NCBI GenBank assembly: GCA_020081605.1
Contig: JAHREC010000049.1
Location: forward strand, 2,542,001-2,606,000
DNA: 64,000 nucleotides
Reading direction: 5' to 3'
Source: Albifimbria verrucaria
Lineage: Eukaryota > Ascomycota > Sordariomycetes > Hypocreales > Stachybotryaceae
Part shown: positions 59,385-64,000 of the stretch, one piece after another
Layout: each line of letters begins with the position of its first letter
Numbering within the stretch: position 1 is the stretch's first letter
Made by a program: the position numbers and the translations under genes
The notes under the pieces: generated by a model
Databases searched by the model: none
The model's input: the letters and a program-made list of their open reading frames with translations, nothing else
What the model was told of the DNA's origin: nothing

Positions 59385-60123
59385 ATGATGTCGCTGTTTA
59401 ACTTCATGGTTGCTGTCTCTCTTGCGAGTGAATATTACGCTATTGGTTCAGGCAAGGAAGCCAGTTGACAAGAGATTCCGTTCGCTGAGGTGATCATGGT
59501 TCCTGGGGTATTTGGAACAAGATACCTCTATATCGGAACAATTTTTAAACGAAAACAGTATTCTTATTTCTGCCTCTTGCTGCCAAGGCTAAAAGCTTTT
59601 GGATCTGAAGGTTCGCATCGGCTCCGATGATCATACTAATAGAGGTACCTTGGTGCCAGTTACGCGAGTAAAAGTGCATCCGAGTTGGGATATCACCACT
59701 TTTGAGTCCAACTTCCGTATTTTGAAGGCCAATATGGTTCAATCACAAACCGGCTTGGTTAGGTGGCCTTGTTGCCTAATGATGGTATTCTTGCCGAGAA
59801 CAAACCCATTCGAGCCGTGGGATGGGGACAGACAGATCCAAAGATTGCCATGTTTCCTAAGCAACTACAGACAGGCAAGTACCGTGTAGTACTGTAGTTA
59901 TAGGGAATGTCAACAGTAATGGCTAGATGAAATTATTGATACAAAAATTTGTATGCAGCCAGCTGAAGAAGCCAAAGAAACCATCTCTACTTGCTCTGGA
60001 TACGAAGGAGGGCCAGTACTCAATATTGTTGATGGAACTATTATATGTGTTCTAACCCTTGTAGACGACTGTTCGACACAGAAACTCATTCTGGCAGGCG
60101 ATGCCTCTTTGGTGGTAGATTAG
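59385..60123 (+). pseudogene. Decayed trypsin-like (S1) serine protease without catalytic triad
   Basis: A signal-peptide-like start (MMSLFNFMVAVSLASEYYA) leads into a chymotrypsin-fold frame. Conserved S1 landmarks appear in order: EIPFAEVIMVP, NENSILISASCCQG (position of AAHC), LKVRIGSDDH, RVKVHPSWDITTFESN, VALLPNDGILAENKP, IRAVGWGQTDP and GYEGGPVLN (position of GDSGGP). All three triad positions are changed: His to Ser (59575-59577), Asp to Asn in FESNF, and Ser to Glu in GYEGGP. In-frame stops lie at 59466-59468 and 59590-59592, and frame shifts near 59546 and 59755. One of each may be assembly error, but stops and triad changes cannot all be. It probably was a pseudoprotease before it decayed. 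It ends 18 bp from the end of the convergent gene at 60141. Confidence 0.65.
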
Positions 60124-60140
60124 GTCGATAAAATTACGTC

Positions 60141-60996
60141 TTAAAAACAAAGAAACTGCACAATTTCTTCGCATTGGAGCCATTATGGATGAGTTTAAAT
60201 GTTCAAATCTCACCTCCAATAAGAATGATTCATCCAATTGCACAGTGCCTTGCCCAGTAACCAGACAGGTAGCAATGGTCCCTTGTTGCTGGAATGTATG
60301 TAGGACAGAGGAATTGGTAGATCTTTGGTTACTACCAATGTATGTATCCTGAAAGAAGTTGAAGAATCCAGGTAGGAAATCTCATCAACAACGCACCTTG
60401 TCGCATTTCTTTGGTTCGAGGATGACTCGATCTCCCGCTCATCTGCTAGTAAGCACGCAACTGCAGGGTCTACTCACGTCAAATGAGCCAATACAGTTGC
60501 TATCAGTGTAGTGACAGAACTTGATAGTGATTTCCGTCATTTCTTTGGTGGGTCTAACGAGGTTTGGGTTCACGGGCTCATCAGCAACTACAATCGTGGG
60601 ATTATGCTACAGGGTCCGCAACATAAACAAGGTCGGAAAGTAGGGGATCACCACTCGTATACAACTCGAAGCACATATTTCCCCACGTGATAGACAACCT
60701 CGAACGAGTTTCGGGAGATGTTACGTCTACCAACCTCCGTTCCGGGTTGATAAGAGAAATGCGAACCGCTCGAGACGGGGAACAGCCGATGCGTTATCTG
60801 GAGGGCATGGGCGGGGAGGTGAACCAAGCCTAGCACAGTCCAGGGCAGCACATCAGTCCTGAAGTCAACAACTACGGGACAGGACTTCCTGAGCCAGGGT
60901 TATGTCCCCTTCAGGTACAACCGGGCGAGCGTCCCCGTATAGCACACGATTACATCCTTGGCCTGTGTAGCAGGCAACTTCTACCGGCGGTGTATA
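60141..60996 (-). CDS. Unidentified multi-exon gene, cysteine-containing; 5' end unresolved
   Basis: I do not recognise this protein. Coding-like sequence on the minus strand reads YTPPVEVACYTGQGCNRVLY, GDARPVVPEGDITLAQ, CPVVVDFRTDVLPWTVLG, LVHLPAHALQITHRLF, GSHFSYQPGTEVGRRNISR and VVYHVGKYVLRV. A 56-nt intron (60607-60662) follows, then HNPTIVVADEPVNPNLV, RPTKEMTEITIKFCHYTDS and NCIGSFD. A second junction near 60431-60478 is unclear and leads to EPKKCDK; an intron at 60349-60396 leads to DTYIGSNQRSTNSS, then GTIATCLVTGQGTVQLDE. A last intron (60156-60213) gives a short end at 60141. Breaks near 60888 and 60425 look like the base losses seen elsewhere. Cysteines are spread along it. No start codon with a signal peptide is clear; a further upstream exon is likely. 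Confidence 0.45.
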
Positions 60997-62598
60997 GAAT
61001 TGAACAAGTAATGCGATGCAATGTGCGCAGAAAAGCCGAGGGAAAAAGGGATGGAAAAAATTGAACCTTGCCGGAGTATCCTTTCTGTTCTTTCACTGGG
61101 CGTAGCGAGCCCAATTATACATGTAGCACGAATAGTAGACAAGGCTGAGCATATATTGCTCAATATGTATAAGGGCATGGACCTCCGTGCCTGTGCGGCA
61201 TCAGGCGAGGTTAAAAACGGGATCTTTTACCTATCATTGGCTGCATCTCGAATACGAGAACAATTCTGGAAACAAAGGTAAGCAAGATTTGATAGGTGAC
61301 GGGCCTATTGCGTGCCTTTGCTTCTTGGTCCTCCTTTTCTGGGACCATGACTGCATGATCATATCATGATCAGGAGCAAAGACAACGGCGTTATGATCGG
61401 CAGTTATGTAGTTGCAGATTTCTTGGTTGAGGGTGGGAATGGACGGGAAAGGGTGACGTGCAACTTGACAACATGGCCCACCACTCAGGCGTAGCGAGCC
61501 TGCTATTTGTCGTTGTTGCGATGGACAATGGCCAACAGCATCGTCAAGATTTGCATGCATCATTGCGATGGTAAAAGGCAGTTTGCCATTTGCTGCCCTG
61601 CCCTGCCCTACCTTTATTTCTGCCTGCCGCAGTCATGCTTACACGATTCAACATGCCATTTGTTAATCACTCTTCATACATGCCTTTTTGGTTGATGGAG
61701 CTGAAGCCCGCGGCCTGCCCGAGCACATGCAATCATGGCCCACGGTCGGCCGTCACTCAGCTCCCCGGGGTAGGCCTTCGCTTCTTACCATGTGCGCGTT
61801 TCGGGACATCATTACCGCTTCCAGGCTTCACAGCCCGTCTAAGTGACATCACCTCGTGGGCTCATTGGAGACGCGGCCGTTGGGGACCCCTGCGCCCCAA
61901 AAGAGCCCATGGAGGCCAGGGCGGTACTGTCTGGCTTTCCCAAGATTCGGGCTGCAGCTGAGGATTTGCAAGGTGGTCGAGCAGGGGAGCCGAGGGGGTT
62001 AAGGGCTCAGGGATGGCGGGATTGGGTAGGGCGCCCGGCTGATTGGCCGAGCGGTTTGGAGGCCGACGTCGTTTGAGCATTCGTGGAGGGCCCTGCACGA
62101 GGAACCCTGTTCTGGTCGAGGTGCAGGATGCGGAATCTTGCTCCCATCGGTTCGTTCGCGCCAAAGCCGCCAGTTTTTGCGGGAAAAAGCAAACAAAGAC
62201 ACTGGTCGAGGGGGCCAAGCCAGGATAGCCGCGTTTCGACCCGAGAAAACATTCAACGCACGCGGTCGTGGCTGGCCATAGCTCGCTGGCTTGCAGACAT
62301 GGCACAGGCCTCGAAGTGAAGCCGGCCAGGCCCACACACACCCTCTCCTCCCAAGAAGCTTTCCCAATTCCCATAGTCGTCCATGGAGCACGGTATGGAT
62401 GCGCCCCAAATAGAGGTAAGCGATGACAGGTAACCAGGCCAGGGAAAGGGTGTGGTAAGAGGGGAAAATGACGAGTCTCTTGGTGGCCGTGTTTCTGATA
62501 TCGTGGCCCGCCGAGGCCGGGCCAGGTTGACGGACATCAAACATGGACGCATGTGCCTTGCCAACGGGACGAGAGGTACGGTAGCACGGCAGCAGGTA

Positions 62599-62623
62599 GC
62601 GCCAGCGCCAGCGCCAGCGCCAG
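62599..62623. repeat. (GCGCCA)n hexanucleotide repeat
   Basis: Four tandem GCGCCA units seen directly. Confidence 0.85.
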
Positions 62624-62960
62624 TGGATAATGAGGTATCAGCAAAGTTGTACTTGCGGGGAGGGTTGGGTAGGGTAGGGTTGGGGTGGTGGTGGAGGAGG
62701 ACGAGGAGAGATAGTGTGGTGATGCTCACGTACATAGTAAGGTACCTGGTATCTGGGCACCTGTCATAATGTACGAACCCGGCCTGTTGCGCATCGTTTC
62801 CGCCACTAGTGCCGGGCGAAAAAAAGGGAAAGGGAAGAAAAAGGAAGTGTTGGTTGGTTCGAGTTGGAGGGTTCATCCATATGGCCTATTCAGGTACGTT
62901 GGGTCGTCAGCCGCCATCCATCATCAAATAGTTCGGCCGGAATGACCCTGCTCCTCCGGG

Positions 62961-62990
62961 ATGCCATGCCATGCCATGCCATACCATGCC
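62961..62990. repeat. (GCCAT)n pentanucleotide repeat
   Basis: About five tandem GCCAT units, one interrupted, seen directly. Confidence 0.85.
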
Positions 62991-63383
62991 TGGGTGGTTC
63001 CAGCTGGTGTAGGTACCTGGCTCTTTTTGCTTTTTGGTTTTTGCTCTTTTTTTTCTTTCCCTTCGCTCCGGCTAGTTATACCCTTGCCCGTCATCGTCGT
63101 TTCTGAACAGAAGCCGTTCGGCCGGGCATGTTGCTTCACTCTATTTGACCTTGCTTGCATCGTCACATTCTTGCCCCCTCATTCTCCCGTCTCTCCGCTT
63201 TGGTGGTGGCGCAGGAGAGCATATGAGAGGAAAAAGAAAAGAAAGGAAAAAAGAGAGGAAAGGGAAAGGAGAAAAAGCAGGCATCTGTGTTCTCCGCGTC
63301 CGCTGATAAGGGAGGCCATTCGCACATGACGCCAGGCGACTCGTTTACTTACTTTTACAACCCGTCCGCCTACCTGGGATCTC

Positions 63384-63424
63384 TGCCTGCCTGGCTGTCT
63401 GTCTGTCTGTCTATCCGTCCATCC
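63384..63424. repeat. (GTCT)n/(GCCT)n pyrimidine-rich repeat
   Basis: GCCTGCCTGGC followed by four GTCT units and ATCC units, seen directly. Confidence 0.8.
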
Positions 63425-64000
63425 ACTTCGTCTTTCTCCCTCTCCTGCTCCTGCTCTTACTCTTGGTTGCCTTGGCTCGCCTTGCATTTACTTGGGCTTG
63501 CTTGGTTTCCAACTTTTGTTCTTCTCTTTTCCTCGACAGCCCTGCCTTTCATTTTAACGGACAAAGTCGCTATTCTTCAGGATCTGGTAAGCACCATTTT
63601 CGGTTCATTCTCCGTCACTCTTTCCCTCTTTTATTATGATTATGTTTTATTTCTTATCTCTACTTCATTTTTCTTGTTTCTCGTTTCTTCTTCCTCTCCA
63701 TGTCTGTCTTTCTGCCTGTCCGTTCATTTGCTCGATTCCCCCTCTTAGCCTCTCTCGCTAAGAGACGCTCTCGTCCCGTCCGTCTCCCTTCACGAATCGC
63801 AGGCAATGCCTCCATCGTGACCCTCCTTTATTAGTCGCGTCTGCTTCTCCACCCGCATCTCTCGCTTCACTTTAGCTCCCATTCTTTTGCTCTCGGGCTT
63901 ATTTTGCTTGTCTCCACTACCTTACTTTACCTCCCTTGTCCCGATGGGCGCGAACCCGTGGGCACCCTCTCTTACATCCTCTGCCGCTTCATCCTCATCC

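Larger units (their letters stand above)
60997..64000. other. Gene-free right end, repeat-rich
   Basis: No supported gene. 61000-61800 contains two copies of GCGTAGCGAGCC (about 61099 and 61490). 62580-63760 is increasingly pyrimidine-rich with several microsatellites, as in the long leader and promoter of a plus-strand gene lying beyond the window. That is inference. Confidence 0.45.

Noticed and set aside
62030..62120. Second tRNA-like stretch (TTGGCCGAGCGG)
   Set aside because: The D-arm-like part is present but no T-arm consensus or closing acceptor stem follows.
26149..63020. Recurrent GGTACCT words in intergenic DNA
   Set aside because: About nine copies were noticed, but roughly eight are expected by chance for this length on both strands, so this is not enrichment.

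Overview
ORGANISM AND STATE OF THE SEQUENCE. This is nuclear DNA of a filamentous ascomycete (Pezizomycotina, most likely a Sordariomycete). Genes are split by short introns (mostly 46 to 154 nt) with GTAAGT/GTATGT-type donors and CTAAC/CTGAC-type branch points. The products are fungal or fungal-type (MDM34, ECL1 family, YAF9, COQ11-like, ECM15-like) and intergenic DNA is rich in pyrimidine tracts and microsatellites. Almost every gene longer than about 700 bp is broken by single-base losses, often in homopolymers. The breaks fall in essential genes on both strands, and adding the missing bases back restores an exact multiple of three in each gene. I read this as uncorrected long-read assembly error, not gene decay. 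Gene entries therefore describe the evident intact gene and list where the printed sequence breaks it. LAYOUT. 1-9.4 kb: MOT1 (TBP-removing Snf2 ATPase) and CDC37 (Hsp90 co-chaperone), same strand. 11-17.4 kb: a GPI-anchored PLC-like protein, an ECM15/MTH1187-family protein, a CCDC47-type ER protein and a haspin kinase. 18-26.1 kb: a Pex26-like tail-anchored protein, PHF5A/RDS3 divergent from a pinin-domain gene, an epoxide hydrolase and CRIPT. 27.5-31.8 kb: a DRS2-type phospholipid flippase. 32-43 kb: mostly gene-free DNA around an ECL1-type lifespan regulator, including a 7.3-kb tract of stacked simple repeats. 43-47.5 kb: a secreted, membrane-anchored kelch protein and an unidentified 516-residue protein. 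48-52 kb: SYF2, a COQ11-like reductase and YAF9. 53-57.7 kb: a 98-residue secreted protein and MDM34 (ERMES). 58-64 kb: an accessory-looking segment with a decayed trypsin-like gene lacking all three catalytic residues, an unidentified multi-exon cysteine-containing gene convergent with it, and a repeat-rich right end. HOW THE GENES RELATE. There is no biosynthetic cluster or operon-like system. Most genes are unrelated housekeeping genes. One theme recurs: PHF5A, pinin, CRIPT and SYF2 all concern splicing, and PHF5A and pinin share a 383-bp divergent promoter. The most novel material is the accessory segment at 53-61 kb and the small candidate gene at 32.5 kb. No tRNA, rRNA, CRISPR array or intact transposon was recognised.
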